Shown here: one piece after another, positions 35,335 to 46,447 of the stretch
Layout: every line of letters begins with the position of its first letter
How positions within the stretch are numbered: the stretch's first letter is position 1
NCBI RefSeq assembly: GCF_037893015.1
Contig: NC_133666.1
Coordinates: forward strand, 657,872,772-657,936,771
From: Macrotis lagotis
Taxonomy: Eukaryota; Chordata; Mammalia; Peramelemorphia; Peramelidae
DNA length: 64,000 nucleotides
Direction of reading: 5' to 3'
Program-made: the position numbers and the translations under genes
The notes under the pieces: model-generated
The model's input: the letters and a program-made list of their open reading frames with translations, nothing else
Databases searched by the model: none
Told to the model about the DNA's origin: nothing

Positions 35335-35562
35335 ATAGAGGACAGAGTGTCGAACATGGAGCAGGAAACTCATCTTCTTGAGTTCAAATCCAGCCTCAGA
35401 TACTTACTGTGAGACCCTTGGCAAGTCACTTTACCCTGTGTGCTTCAGTTTCCTCATCTATAAAGCACACTGGAGAAGGAAATGGCCAATTACTCCAGGA
35501 TCTCTGCCAAGAAAACCTCAAATGGGGTCATGAAGAGTCAGACACAATTGAACAACAAAAAA
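35335..35562 (+). mobile_element. MAR1-type SINE
   Basis: GAGTTCAAATCCAGCCTCAG, CTTCAGTTTCCTCATCTATA, GGAGAAGGAAATGGCCAATT, CTGCCAAGAAAACCTCAAAT and GAGTCAGACACAATTGAACA. A MIR (35,565-35,740) follows. Confidence 0.82.
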
Positions 35563-35739
35563 TCTTAAGAGGAGAGTTAGGAGAGTGGATGTGAAGTCAG
35601 AGGCCCTTAGAACAAATCTAGCACAAGTAGGTGACCTTAGGTAAACACCTCACCTATAAGTAACAGTTTCCTCACCTACAAAACAAAGGGACCAGACCAG
35701 ATGACCTCTGAAGTCCCTTGTAAATCTCTATTCTTGTTT

Positions 35740-36425
35740 TGGGGAGGAGCTGCAAATCAAACACCAAAACATTAAGATTGGCTCTGCAAGCATTTCTGCT
35801 TGGGCATATTTTCTTTCTTAGGAAAACCCTCTTGAAATGCAGTGTGGTATGGTTTTGTTTTGCTTTGATGGTTTCCTCCATCATGGGGTAGGGGAACACT
35901 ATCCCTGGCTTCATCTCACTTTCTAGCAAAGAATCCACACTGACCTCTACTGGCTCTGACCACTCATGATGTCAAACCAAAAAGGGGTAAGCTTTATTAT
36001 TGTGGGACTGGGGCAGGAACCCATGCACCCCTCCCAACTGTCCAGCCCCATTCTCTTCCAATTTCCCAAGTCTTGTTCCCTCAGAGAGACACAAGAGGGT
36101 CAGTTGGAAGGCTTAGCAAATCCCCCACCTCCATTCGATGAGGGAGGGGACTTGTAAGTCTCTTTGTGGTTAGGCCAGGGTCACCAGACTGAGCCAGCAA
36201 GAAGGGAAGGCTAGAAATACAACCAGAGAAGGGGGAAGTAGAGGCAGTCAGAGGAGTAAGTACATCAGGGGATTGGAACTGTCCTTCCCAGCTAGCTAAT
36301 CCAGGGTTTCACCCTGGTGTCAGTCTTTTCCTTCCCTGCCCTTTCCACAGCCATTTGATTTGGTCACAATAAGCCACAATAATTCTCATAATAAGTAGGA
36401 AGATTCAAAGAGGATGGGGTCATCC
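35740..36425. other. Unique non-coding sequence
   Basis: No exon or repeat is recognised. The ORFs at 35,672 (minus) and 35,966 (plus) have no domain. Confidence 0.4.
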
Positions 36426-36600
36426 ACAGTCATCTCCAGTCATCCTGATGCATACCTGGCCACTGGACCCAGATGGCTCTGGAGAAGAAAGCCCCCTCAT
36501 TCAAATCCATTTCACATACTTGTCATGGCATCATCTCCCTGATGTCCTGGTCTTCTTTGAGAATGAAAGACAAACATTATTATTATTATTATTATTTGAT
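36425..36600 (+). mobile_element. Composite marsupial SINE, 3' half, with (ATT)n
   Basis: CATCTCCAGTCATCCTGATG, GGACCCAGATGGCTCTGGAG, TCATGGCATCATCTCCCTGA and GAGAATGAAAGACAAACA, then six ATT units. Confidence 0.8.
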
Positions 36601-36840
36601 TTGGTATCATTTCCTGCTTCAGACACTTCCTAACCTTGTAATACCAATCAGGTCATGTAACTGCTGTCTGCCTCAGTTTCCTCATCTGAGAAATGGGGAT
36701 GATAATAATAATGTTTCCCTCCCAGAGTTGTTGGGACAATGAGACCAACATTTATAAAGCACAAAGTGCTCTCAATAGGGAAACACTATTATTATTATGA
36801 TTATTCTCATTTTACAGATGAGGAAACAGGCAAGCAGAGG
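36600..36840 (+). mobile_element. MIR-type SINE and MIR tail
   Basis: TGCCTCAGTTTCCTCATCTG, GAAATGGGGATGATAATAAT and GAGTTGTTGGGACAATGAG. A minus-strand MIR piece starts near 36,800 (TTTTACAGATGAGGAAACAG). Confidence 0.7.
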
Positions 36841-37780
36841 TTGAATGACAGATAGTACTTATAGTAACTATTATCATGCTGCTGATATTAACAGTTATAA
36901 TTATTAAAAATGCTAGCTATAATCACTATTAAAGTTTTCATGTGAGGGGAAAACCCTGGGTATCAGGTTTGATCTGTTGGCTCACATGATCTCCAACAAG
37001 ACTTGACCAACCAAAAGCCAGTGGCAAAATTACAATAATTATTGCCCTGAATTTCTAGGATGCTTTAAAGTTAAACAGACACTGTTCTCAAAACATCCCT
37101 TTGTTAAAGATGACAAGCATTATTCTTGCTATTTTACAAATATATTTCATTTGTGAAGCATCTACTGTATGTGATTCACTATATTTAGGCCTTGAAGATG
37201 TAAAGACAGCTTCTTCCCTCCAGCAGCATGCAATTGAGAGCACAGAATTATAGATTTTTTTTCCAAGGGATTGATCCTGGGATTTGATGTCTATGTAAAC
37301 TGGGCAATATATAGATGAATTACCTGAGTCTCTTACAGGCTAAAGGATTTGCCAATGTGAGTCAGATAGGATTAGAACCCAAGGTTATCCATTAGATCAT
37401 CTGTCTCTTAAGTAGACAATAAAAGATAAAGAGTGAAAGGGCCAGATAAAAGAACCAGGAAATGTATTCTAGGAGATGAGAACATTTTCAATTGAGGGGA
37501 TAAGGGATGACCCCAAAGAGGAAGTGGTCCCTGAGCTGGACTATAAAGGAAGACCAGGTAGAGATGAAAGAGAAACCCATTCTAAAGATGGGACAAAGCC
37601 TATAGGTTTGCAGAGGAAATGGCAGGCTTGGGAAAGAGTTGAGTCCAATTGAAGACTGGAATATGAAGTACATTGATGAATATATTGAGCACTTGTAAAT
37701 CGCTTTATATGCTGTAAAGGGTAATGATGTGAAACAAGAATGGGAAGATAAGTTGGAACTGGATTAATAGCAACAATAAT
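36840..37780. other. Unassigned AT-rich sequence with faint MIR/L2-like pieces
   Basis: ATTTGTGAAGCATCTACTGT (37,150) resembles the same old interspersed repeat as 26,555 and 33,075. No exon is recognised. Confidence 0.35.
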
Positions 37781-37784
37781 AATA

Positions 37785-38075
37785 ATAATAATGTTTGTCC
37801 TTCATTCTCAAAGAAGACCACGATATCAGGAAGGTGCTGCCATGACAAGCATATGAATTGGATTTGAAGAAGGGGGTACTGTGCTAAGTCCCCAGCCTCA
37901 CTTTCTCCTGCAAAGTCATCTGGACCCAAGTGGCCTGATTTGAATCAGGATGACTGGAGATGGCCCTGGATGCAAGGTAAGGTTAAGTGATTTGCCCAAG
38001 GTTACACTACTGGATTCGAACCCCTGTCCTGACTCCAAGGCCAGTGCTCTATCCACTGTGCCATCTAGCTCTTCA
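37785..38075 (-). mobile_element. Composite marsupial SINE, full length, antisense
   Basis: It runs from GTTTGTCCTTCATTCTCAAA through CAGGATGACTGGAGATGGCC to GGTTAAGTGATTTGCCCAAG and CCACTGTGCCATCTAGCTC. An (ATA)n precedes it at 37,772-37,790. The small ORFs on both strands are SINE translations. Confidence 0.85.
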
Positions 38076-38159
38076 ACTAGGATTATGGAGGACATGAAAT
38101 ACAAGGCTCAGAATGGAGAAATGGTCATCAGATTAAGCGGTTAACTAGACTGAAAGAAT

Positions 38160-38585
38160 GTGTACAAAATGTTTTGTATTTAGAGCAACTCTGGTTGTAG
38201 TAGGCAGAGAGCAGGTAACAACGACAAAATATATCAACTGGAACAAAGAATGGTATGTTATAAAATTATGTAATATTAATGTATCATAAGACATGACAAA
38301 ACTTTTCAGAGAAAACTGGGAAGATTTATTTGCATGAACTCATGCAGACTGAAGGAAACAGCACCAGGAGAACAACTTAGAATAAACACCACCAGTAAAA
38401 AAAACCACAGCAAATAAAAATTAACTTCAATCTGGCTGTGATTGCAGAGAGCAATGAAGAAGGGTGATTTCCAGCTCCTGGTAGAGGAATGATTAGATTA
38501 ACTCAAGTTGCAAAATGAGATGTCTATTTTTGGATGTGGCTAACCTGCGAATTTGTTTGGCCTAAGTCGGTGTATTCATTACAAA
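38160..38585 (+). mobile_element. Diverged L1 3' fragment
   Basis: ACTGGGAAGATTTATTTGCA, TGAACTCATGCAGACTGAAG and GCACCAGGAGAACAACTTAG match the L1 3' end order. Confidence 0.6.
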
Positions 38586-38599
38586 GACTTTGTTTTTTC

Positions 38600-38757
38600 T
38601 TTTTCTTTTTTGTTTTTGCAAGGCAATGGGGTTAAGTGACTCGCCCGAGGTCACACAGCTCAGCTCGGTAAGTATTAACTGTCTGAGGTCATATTTGAAT
38701 TCAGGTCCTCCTGATTCTTAAATGGTGCTCAATCCACTGCACCACCCAGTTGCCCCG
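38600..38757 (-). mobile_element. tRNA-derived marsupial SINE, antisense
   Basis: GCAAGGCAATGGGGTTAAGT, TTGAATTCAGGTCCTCCTGA and CCACTGCACCACCCAGTTGC. It ends just before a poly-G run. Confidence 0.85.
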
Positions 38758-38764
38758 TTCAATA

Positions 38765-38765
<1 letters not shown>

Positions 38766-38799
<34 letters not shown>
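38766..38799. repeat. 34-nt uninterrupted poly-G
   Basis: G at every position from 38,766 to 38,799, next to the outer end (5' end on the minus strand) of an antisense SINE. The printed length may be affected by sequencing or assembly error. Confidence 0.85.
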
Positions 38800-38800
<1 letters not shown>

Positions 38801-39555
38801 AGTATGAGAGAGGAAAATTGGGGATAAGATTCTTTCCCCACTCTCCACCTTCCACCAAAAAAACCAGGAATAGAATGAAAGCCAGAAGGAATCATAGGGA
38901 ACATGTCAGCTTATATGTCAAGTTTAATAAATTCATTAAAAAGTAGGCTCTAGATCAAGGAGATTCATGGCTTCCTATACAATCTTCTGTTTTTATATTT
39001 TAAGCTATTAAAGTTTAAAGCTGAGTTAAAGCCTTTGGGACACCCTATATAATGAAATGTTCCCTTTATTTGATGTTTAAATTCAAAATAACATGAAAAA
39101 AATTTTTTTTAAAGAAAATAAACCCAGGTCTCTTTCCTAAGTCCACTGTTTTTAATATTTCATGACCCATTTTTGTAGCACAAAATGCTTTCCTCCCAAC
39201 TCCATGAGGCAAGTAATAGAAGCAGTAACATAGTTTTATATATGAGAAAATTGAGTTGCAGTGGCATCATCCCTTCCCTGGTCATAGAGCTACTACATAT
39301 CAGAGCAGGGATTTAAATCTATCAGAAGTTTCTGAGGGATTTGTCTACTTAATGATGACTGAAAAGAATGAGTGAGTGAGGTTTGGTACAGAGATTCCTT
39401 CAACTATGCTTTGGGAACTCCGGAAAAGCAATTCTGGTTTCACTAATATTGTTTTCTTTGTCTAGTCCTTTAATGAGTCATTTTGGTACACACCCCCTGT
39501 GAAGCTTCCCCAAGCATCTAGTTCATTATTCTGTGCAGGTGAGATCAATGGGCAG
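38800..39555. other. Unassigned sequence with a MITE arm and a MIR piece
   Basis: GCCTTTGGGACACCCTATAT (39,031-39,050) resembles the right arm of the MITE at 28,094. A MIR-like minus piece lies at about 39,180-39,320. No exon is seen. Confidence 0.4.
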
Positions 39556-39786
39556 AGGGTAGCTAGGTGGTACAATGGGTAGAACAACTGGAGTCAGAAA
39601 ACTGAGTTCAAATATGCTCTCCAAAAATTACTAGCTATATAATCCTGGGCAAATCACTTAACTTCTGTTTGCCTCAGTTTCCTCTTCTATAAAATGACCT
39701 AGAGAAAGAAATGGCAAACCACTCTGGCATCTTTGCCAAGAAAACTCAAATGGAGTCAACAGACACGATTGAAATTACCAAACAAT
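39556..39786 (+). mobile_element. MAR1-type SINE
   Basis: AGGGTAGCTAGGTGGTACAA, TTGCCTCAGTTTCCTCTTCT, ATGGCAAACCACTCTGGCAT and CTTTGCCAAGAAAACTCAAA. Confidence 0.82.
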
Positions 39787-40008
39787 AGGGAGTTGGAGCC
39801 AGAAGGGACGTCACTATCGTCTACACTGAAGGAGATATGAAGTTGGATGAAAATTCTTATTTGGATAACATGGTCACTTATTTTGCTCTTCCTTTGCCCA
39901 GAAAACCAAATACTTTCCAAAGTCTGCTGATACCAAAGAGCAAAGTCTTATAAAATACTCACCTCAGGGCTGTAATAAGTTTTTTTCCCCCTTTAAGAAT
40001 AAAGATTA

Positions 40009-40150
40009 GGGGTGGCTAGGTGGCACAGTGGATAGAGCACTGGCCCTGGAGTCAGAAGTACCTGGGTTCAAATCTGGCCTCAGACACTTAATAATAATTA
40101 GTTGTGTGACCCTGGGCAAGCCACTTAACCCCATTGCCTTGAAAAACAAA
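40009..40150 (+). mobile_element. tRNA-derived marsupial SINE
   Basis: GGGGTGGCTAGGTGGCACAG through GACACTTAATAATAATTAG to an A-rich end. AATAAAGATTA before (40,000) and AATAAGGATTA after (40,149) look like a target-site duplication. Confidence 0.9.
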
Positions 40151-40194
40151 TAAGGATTATTCAGCCTCCTGTCCTCTAAGGTGGACATCCATTT

Positions 40195-40320
40195 TTTTCG
40201 CAATGAAGATAGGATGACTCCATTTGGATTTTCTTGGCAAAGATACCAGAGTGGTTTGCCATTTCTTTCTCTAGATCACTTTATAGAAGAGGAAAAGGAG
40301 GCAAACAGAATGGTGAGCCA
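40195..40320 (-). mobile_element. MAR1-type SINE fragment, antisense
   Basis: CTCCATTTGGATTTTCTTGG, CAAAGATACCAGAGTGGTTT and GCCATTTCTTTCTCTAGATC. Confidence 0.75.
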
Positions 40321-40902
40321 GCTGAGGACTAACAGAATTATTTCAGAAAACTCTCAAGGATTTATATTGAGGCTAGGACCACATTTTATCCCAGCAGATG
40401 AAATCCTTAGCATAACCTTCAGGCAGCTCTCAGACTAGATATTGCTCTTGTCAGTCATTAAGAGTGGATGATTTCCTTAATACTCAATTCAGGGTCTGTC
40501 TCCCTTGATCATTACCACTCTCCCCACAACTTCCACCCAGATATGGGTGAATCAGATCACTCTGAACAGTTAAGACACCTTTTGGTGAAGGTGAGGAAAA
40601 CATAAAGTATTACCCCACTGACTAACCCTTCCCTAGAGTGAAGAAGAGGGAAAAGGAGGGCGGCAGCAGCCTGAAATCGTCTCCTGAGGTCTCTACTGCT
40701 GTCTCTCAGGAACTGAAAGGTAGATATTGAAAACAGCAATAAAAATCCCTATATAGCTTGGGACTGAATAGTATGGAGACAAAGAAAACGATGTCCCCCA
40801 AAGAATCAGAAATATCACACAGGCCCATGGTAGGTGTGTGCAGACCAGTGAGAAACTTTGAAGATTAGGAATTAAAGATATCAACAAGAATACATGTGTT
40901 AG

Positions 40903-41045
40903 AGGCAGCTAAGTGTTGCAGTGGATAGAGCACCGGCTCTGGAGTCAGGAGGACCTGAGTCAAAATCCAGCCTTAGACACTTAATAATTATCTAGTTGTG
41001 TGGCCTTGGGCAAGTCACTTAACCCCATTGCCTTGAAAAAACAAA
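40903..41045 (+). mobile_element. tRNA-derived marsupial SINE
   Basis: GAGGCAGCTAAGTGTTGCAG through GACACTTAATAATTATCTAG to an A-rich end. ATGTGTT flanks both sides. Confidence 0.88.
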
Positions 41046-42250
41046 ATATGTGTTGGAAAGAGAAGTTGGGCAGTGATACAGCAGATAACCTTGCAAGGTC
41101 AAGAGATAGTAAAGAACTTCAGTGGTGGGTGAGTGTAGCAAACAGTGAAGAACATGGGCAAAAGTTGCAAACATGATTGGGCCAAGGGAAATCCCAAATG
41201 GAAGAGGTTAGAGACCCCTTGGAATCTTAGAATACAGAATCAAGATCATGATACCTATTTCTGATGAGTCAGTCTTTGCATCTGCCCACTAGGCTTCTGG
41301 GCCACCGACAGCAAGGCTGGCCCAGAGTTGACTGACTGGAGACAGTCTCACCTGATCAACCTATATGGTTAACTACCTCCAATACAAATCTCACCTGCAA
41401 TCCTCATGCAGCATGAAAATGGTGTTCTTGCGTCACCCTGAAAAGAACAGGGGAAAGAGCTTCTCCAACTGGACCTCAGATGGCAGAGTCACTCTGCTGT
41501 AGTTTTGACAGTCAGGTCAACTGGCACAGGCCTTTCAAGAACTCATTCATCTTCAGGTCACAATCACAGGAGATGAGAGATGTAGTCAGACACAAATATG
41601 AAGTTCAAATGACTAAATCGTCCAGACGTCTAATCAAGAGTTGGCTGTTAAGACCATGGGGATTTCAGTAAGGCTGGCCTAAATTTCTGGTTATTTCCTA
41701 AAGCCTACATCTCCCTTGCCTGGCCCCACCCCACACACTGATGGCTTTCCCTCTGGGGACTATCGCACGAAGTGGGACAAGTGGGAGGTTTGTGTGTATA
41801 TGTATGTATGTATGCCTTTTTCTCTTCTCATTCCAAGGAGGCATATAAGACACCACAAAAAAGATCATTTAGGGTTGTTCTCAACTGGCAGCCCAAAGCA
41901 GGGTGATCTCCTACTTGCCCTCAAAATAACTTTCTTTTTATTGCTTTTCCCAAAATATAGCCAACAACAAAGAAGAGACAGGCAGGAAAACTTCTCTGTG
42001 TGCTTTCTAGATTAGTGTGTGGACAAAACAGGTCTGGCAGAGAGAATGCCGTTCTACTGAGTAAGTATTTTCACAGAGGCTATGAGTGAAAAAAAATGTA
42101 GGGAACCAGAATAAAAAGAAATTCTTCATGGCTGCTCACAGGGCTGCAGAGGCGAGCAAGGCCGCCCCCAGGAGAACAGGGATAAGTGAAGGGGGTCTCT
42201 CCCTAAGGCACAACCCTAGTAGGTAAAGAAGAAAGCATAAAGATCATTTT
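41046..42250. other. Unique non-coding sequence 3' of NOC4L
   Basis: No exon or clear repeat is recognised. The ORFs at 41,480 and 41,716 carry no domain. The next gene in mammalian synteny (GALNT9) is not detected. Confidence 0.4.
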
Positions 42251-42254
42251 AAAC

Positions 42255-42440
42255 CATCAAAGAAAGGGACAAGCATTTCTAGAGCACCTCCTCTGGATTA
42301 GGTCCTCAATAATTATTTCATTTAATCCTCACAACAGTCCTGGGAGGCAGAGGTCATTATCATCATCCCCCCATTTGTAAATGAGGAAGCAGAGGAAGAC
42401 AGGGAAGTGACTTGTCCAGGGTCACACAGCCAATACGGGT
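42255..42440 (-). mobile_element. MIR-type SINE, antisense
   Basis: TAATCCTCACAACAGTCCTG, CATTTGTAAATGAGGAAGCA and CTTGTCCAGGGTCACACAGC. Confidence 0.65.
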
Positions 42441-42683
42441 TCCCCAGTTGACTATGATTTTCTATAAAATGATTTTCAGTTTTAGAAAACGTCCCTCCCC
42501 ACAGCCCACAATGGCTAAGTGGTAAAGGCTGTGTGTTGGAGAGAAATCTCACAAGTCCCCAGTGAAGAGTCTACACAGGTTCTTCTAAGCCTTGGCAAGA
42601 AAACACCAATACCCTGAACAGGATCTGCCCATGAGGCAATGCCCAACAAAGAGAGACACACACCAAGTCATTCTGTAAAAATG

Positions 42684-42689
42684 TTTAAT
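42684..42689 (-). terminator. NOC4L: NOC4L poly(A) signal ATTAAA
   Basis: The plus strand reads TTTAAT, which is ATTAAA on the gene strand, 53 nt beyond the NOC4L stop codon. It predicts cleavage near 42,660-42,670 and a 3' UTR of only about 80 nt. Confidence 0.65.
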
Positions 42690-42742
42690 CCCAAACCTGG
42701 GGGCTAAGGATGGTAAGGGAGATTGCAGTGAAGGTCAGAATG

Positions 42743-45700
42743 TCAATCAAGGGCAAAGTGTTCTATAGAGAGGTCACCTCTGCGGCCCAGCAGCCCCTGG
42801 GGCTGGATGAACTCCAGGGGCACGGGGCCAGATTCTTCCTTCTTAAAGTCCTTCTCAAAGATCTGAAGAGGAAATAAATCATATGTAGCAATGCCACTAA
42901 GGATTATAGGCTCAGGGAAAAAAGAAGATCCCATACACAGTGATGCCAGAAACCAATCACCAGTTTGTGGCTATCTGACACTGGGCAGCTCCAGTCACCG
43001 GATGTTGCATGCTGACTGCACCCCCCATCCCCACACTTTCATGGCAAAGTCATCATGGCAAACCTGAGGCCACTCAGCCTCACCTTCTAGAAGTTTCCCT
43101 CCACAAGCACATCCAGCACTGCATTCCCCCCAGAGGAAGCTGAGAGGACATCAAGGGTAGAAACACAAACACCCTGACCCCCACAACACCCACACCCACA
43201 CCCACACCCAAATACCCACCTCATAAGGTGAGAGCTCCAGCAGCTGGGCAATGCTGACTTCATGAGGGGACAGGGCCTGGTTGATGGCCATGGCCGCTCT
43301 GGCTACCTCGGGGTAATAATGTCTCTGAAGAGTCTTCAAAAGATCCAATAGAGTGTGATTAATGCCTCCCCTTCAACCAGCTCACCCCATCCACATTGCC
43401 TTCTATTAAGAAGCCCTTAATCTAAAGGCTTCCTCCATGGGCACCCCTGGCATGAGGAGGGGGCTTTGGGTTCTGCCACCCCCGAAGTTTCCAGTCTGAT
43501 GCTCCTTCTGGCTGGGAGGCAAAGAGACCAGCTTCCACTGAGGCTCGAGCCCTCTCACCTTAAGCTCCCATAGGCAACTCTCCAGGGCGTGACTTTTGGC
43601 TGGATCTTCTTCCTCCATGTCATAGGGGTCAGTGCTCAGACCTGGGGACAAAAAATCAAGAATCAGAAACTTTACATTCCAAGAGACTGTGGACACAAGG
43701 TCCAGAAAAGATTTGCTGGTGACTAAAACCCTCTCTCTCCAGCTCAGTTCCCTGTGTCTAAGGAAGTGTACTGGGTGAGCTTGGAAAGAGGGGGGGGGGG
43801 TGCCTGCATCCACCCACAAGAATCAGGAGTTGTAGATTCTCCTCCATGGAATCCTTGGGCCTTCAATTCTTCCCTCTGGCCCTTTACTAAAACATCCACT
43901 TTTCACTTTTAAATGTCAGTGGTAAAATAGCTTCAAATCAAGGCCTATCTGAAGCTTGGTGAGGGTGTCCTCACTAAGCCTGATCTTGCCCTCTTTGTCC
44001 CCAAGAAACAAGATACACTGTCACTCTCACCACTGATCTCGCCCAGATCATAGTAAGAGGATCTCTTGTGTTAGGAGATCCAGCAGCTGTCTGGGGCATC
44101 CTGCAAAAGGAGGATCCATCAGGCTTGAGCCCCAAATGCCTTACTCAGTTGCAGGAAGAGGATCTCTGTCTGTCTGTGCTCTCCAAATGCTGGAAAGTCT
44201 GAGGCCCCCTCACCCCTCCTCACCACTGGCCTCTGCGGTGGGACGATGGATCAGGGCCTTGCAGGCAGGATGTCTTCGGAGCAAGTTGCAGATGAAGGGA
44301 ATGACCATGAGGAGTGCCTCTGGAGGGGCAGTCAGAGACAAGCGGCAGAGGCGCTTGGCAAAGGCAGCTACCAAGTAAGCAGGTAAGTGACTATCAAGAA
44401 AAATGCAGTTAGAGCCACTTGGGAAAAAGCTGCTGCATCCTCTGCCCTGGCCTGGCCCACAGAATACTTGGGGGTCCATTCCTGAGAATAAGAGCAGCAT
44501 CAAGCTGCATCCCTAATGATCCATTCACTTGGACTAACTAAATTTTGTAGGCCTCAGCCTTACCACTTATAAAACAAGAAGAGTAATTCCCGATCTATCT
44601 CTAAAAAGCTTCTATGAAGACTCACAAGGCTATCCCCTAAATAAGCCAACTGGTTTTATTTTGTGCTGGGGCTGAGATGGACCCCTGATCCAGCTAGCAA
44701 ACTCAGACATGTGCAAGGGGCTACAGGGCCTGGATCAAGACCAACACAATTCTAGCTCTTCCTCATTGCAACAGCTGGCTTCAGGGAGACTGAATCTTTT
44801 TCCCATGGCTATATTAAGGGCAAGAAGGCACGGTGACAATCATACTGGATCCCTAGCCCTTTCTTCCTCGGCCCTTCTGGCCTCAAGACCAAGTTAGCAC
44901 CAGCCAGCTCATTCCCTTCAGTACAGATCCCCAGACTCAGCAGAGCCAAGGCCAGAAAAAGTACCCTTCAGGGTTTGGGAAGACATCCCCCAGCCATGCC
45001 CATGCTCTCATGCTCTCAGAACATATACTCACGAGGATGACAAGAACAGGTCTGCCAGGTGGAAGAAGCGGGCCCGGTACTTCACATGGAAAACAGACGG
45101 ATCCAACAGGCTGTAGAGTTTCCGGTAGAATTCAGGGTACTCACTGGGGTAGAAAGACCCAGAGCAGGGACTCAGGAGGTCCCTTACATCAGGCCTGGGC
45201 CCTCCTAGGAGCACACTGAGCACACTCTCACTGATCCTCAACCTCCCTCCCACCTGAGCAGAAAAGAAAATCATCGCCACTGGAAAGAATGAAGTGAGGC
45301 ATGGAGAGGCTGCTCCAAGTCAGATGGTCATCTCCTGGAGAATGACCATCCATACACAGATCTCCCATTCTCCAGAACCTGAACCTCCATTCATTCAACT
45401 CTGCTCCCAATGTCCAACTCCCAAGAGAAGGGCTAGCAGTGACTGACAGCTGGATGATGACATGGTCACCATGATCAGACAGAAAGAGGGGAAAGACCAT
45501 GCCCTCACTATCCCTCCCAGCCTCCTCAGGACCATATTCTCAGGGGCTTGTTCTCTCCTCACCACTCCCACTCACAGATTATGCTGATGAATCAGAATAA
45601 AGAGTCCATTCAAGGCCAGGAGGCTTATGGCACCACCTGCAAGAGATGCACAGAGGATATCAACCCATACTAGCCTCTGACCAAGACACAATCAAATCCA

Positions 45701-46394
45701 GACCCAAGTCCTTTCTCCCCTAGACAGTTCTCACTCCCTCCACCCCTGGACACACGCCCCTCCCAACTTTCAAAGAACGAGCCCCAGACACAAACCATAA
45801 AAGAATCTGCTATTTCTGTAACATCTCAGATTCCCAAAGCATCTTCTACAGGATACCTCCTTTACTCCTCATAACAGCTGAGGCAGGACTAGAACCCTGA
45901 CTCCAAGTCCAGGTCACTGAGTCCCTCAACCACACTCTCCAACCAAGAAAGACACTTAGTCTCACTCCAAACTCACTGATATTGTCACCCACCCCCAGCC
46001 TCCTGGTCACAGGACCAGTCCCCTCCACTCCCCCCCCCCCCAGATCCAGCCAACCCAAGGCTCATACCAATGTCATAAGCATTTGTGAGAAAGTCAATCA
46101 TGAGGCTCGGCTGGCTCATGTGGGGCAGGATGGAATCGTGCATGATCATGAGCACCTTCTTGTAAAGGCCAACAGGCAGCTGCAGTGGAGACAATTCCAA
46201 TGTCCAGGCTGCCAGGTGGCTCCCCCATCCCCCCAGGCTTGGCCTTCAGATGTGAACCTGCCTAGCCCCAAGCCTCAGCAGCTGCAGCACCTTTGCTCCT
46301 GGCAGCATCAGAGCTCTCCCAATAGGGTGCTTCAGCCAGAGGACAAGGAGCAGGCACCCACTCTCTTCAAACCCAGAACCCAGACCAAGATCCC

Positions 46395-46447
<53 letters not shown>

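Noticed and set aside
1..42660. GALNT9 exons expected from mammalian synteny
   Set aside because: No plus-strand reading with GalNAc-transferase or ricin-type lectin motifs was found. The gene probably lies further left.
43406..43819. 137-codon minus-strand ORF
   Set aside because: Only 43,559-43,641 is NOC4L exon 13; the rest is intron read-through in the same frame.
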